DNA from: Pilasporangium apinafurcum
Lineage: Eukaryota > Oomycota > Peronosporomycetes > Pythiales > Pythiaceae
Assembly: GCA_001600495.1 (NCBI GenBank)
Contig: BCKE01000021.1
Location: 124,360 to 188,359 of the forward strand
Direction of reading: 5' to 3'
Length of the DNA: 64,000 nucleotides
The translations under genes were made by a program, and so were the position numbers. How positions within the stretch are numbered: position 1 is the first letter of the stretch; every line of letters starts with the position of its first letter. This document shows positions 63,449 to 64,000 of this stretch, one piece after another. The notes under the pieces are model-generated. The model ran no database searches. It saw only the letters and a list, made by a program, of their open reading frames with translations, and was not told where the DNA came from.

Positions 63449-64000
63449 CCCGCGCGCGCCACTGCACCGACGAGTGAATGTCTTCTGGCTTCTGTTGAAG
63501 AAGAACTTGCAAAAAAAAAATGAAAGAAAACGAGCACACAAGCCGATAAGAAAGAGCGGTATTTACCGGTATATCGGTTAAATACCTGTCATAACCGGTA
63601 TACTGACAAGAGCGAAAGGGAATAAGCTGAGGAAACTTTCCATTTCAGTGCAGCGTCATCATTTCTTCGAGATGGAGCTGCGCTTGGCACATCATATGAA
63701 GAAGTGGAAGCGATTGTTCATGAAATTGGATTATTTTTTTTTTTGGATACTTTTATGAGATTCAGTGCTGGAAACTACACGGAAAAGATCTCGTTTGCTA
63801 TATATTCTCGCACCTATAAACCCGACAGTAGGTGCATCTACCCATACAACATGCAATTTTTTTCTCTTGTCTACATCAAAAGGATCTGAGGAGTACGCTT
63901 TCAATCAACCACCTATTTGCTAGATGCCATTGAGTATCTACCAAATGGATTATTGTTAAAGCTAGGTGCTGCTGCCGTTCCAAGAGTCGATGGCTGTGGT
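63449..64000. other. End-of-window intergenic region with an imperfect palindrome
   Basis: Upstream of the U-box gene lies a 29-base near-palindrome at 63558-63586 with ACCGGTATA-type motifs, repeated once more near 63593-63603. A possible partial exon on the plus strand follows near 63660-63760 but cannot be confirmed because the window ends. Confidence 0.4.
63558..63603. repeat. Imperfect palindrome with repeated ACCGGTATA motif
   Basis: GGTATTTACCGGTATATCGG continues to TTAAATACC; reversing and complementing the 29 bases gives almost the same sequence. AACCGGTATAC occurs again a few bases later. It could be a regulator-binding site about 110-150 bases upstream of the U-box gene start, or the terminal repeat of a small transposon remnant. 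Function is unknown. Confidence 0.45.

Noticed and set aside
1-64000. tRNA, rRNA and CRISPR elements
   Set aside because: I looked for cloverleaf T-loop motifs, conserved rRNA blocks and spaced direct repeats and saw none that hold up; a covariance-model scan would be needed to exclude tRNAs.

Overview
This is a eukaryotic nuclear window, most likely from an oomycete. The signs are short introns of 70-120 bases with GTRNGT donors and CAG/TAG acceptors, tightly packed genes on both strands, several secreted GH17 beta-1,3-glucanases with Ser/Thr-rich tails, seven-helix receptors fused to nucleotidyl-cyclase domains (the oomycete 'GPCR-bigram' architecture), and remnants of ankyrin/TKL-type kinases. 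Genus cannot be decided. No tRNA, rRNA, CRISPR array or complete transposon was found, and no RXLR- or CRN-type effector was recognised.

Layout. 0-1 kb: a decayed kinase-family module. 1.3-7 kb: a small membrane protein, a TMEM267 homologue and SART3 (spliceosome recycling). 8-14.3 kb: a membrane-anchored GH17 protein, an acidic protein of unknown function, a dysbindin homologue (BLOC-1) and a tiny three-exon gene. 14.3-18.6 kb: an unusually long OSCA/TMEM63/CSC1-type channel. 18.9-19.8 kb: a spliced coiled-coil gene. 20.5-32.8 kb: three paralogous receptor-cyclases, two in tandem on the minus strand and one on the plus strand, around a disordered protein gene and a 3.9-kb stretch with no recognised gene. 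33.6-36.8 kb: two tandem secreted GH17 genes. 38.6-40.9 kb: condensin-II subunit H2. 41-50.4 kb: a giant trithorax/MLL-type histone methyltransferase. 51.3-55 kb: cytosolic lysyl-tRNA synthetase with an extra C-terminal domain, then a CASTOR-like ACT-domain protein. 55-60 kb: ankyrin and kinase genes, partly broken, and an orphan PHO88/SND3 exon. 61.4-63.4 kb: a beta-trefoil/TPR/U-box ubiquitin ligase candidate.

Most genes are unrelated housekeeping or signalling genes. The units that look locally duplicated are the receptor-cyclases, the tandem GH17 pair and the ankyrin/kinase block. I rebuilt sixteen introns by hand; every one keeps the reading frame, and the joined products match their families where a family is known. 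The most notable points are: receptor-cyclases that all lack the transition-state Asn/Arg pair; a lysyl-tRNA synthetase with a GST-C/eEF1B-like appendage; a CASTOR-like protein keeping the arginine-contact and YQTD residues; five tandem half-PHD fingers in the methyltransferase; and an ankyrin-kinase gene broken by one stop codon and one homopolymer frameshift.
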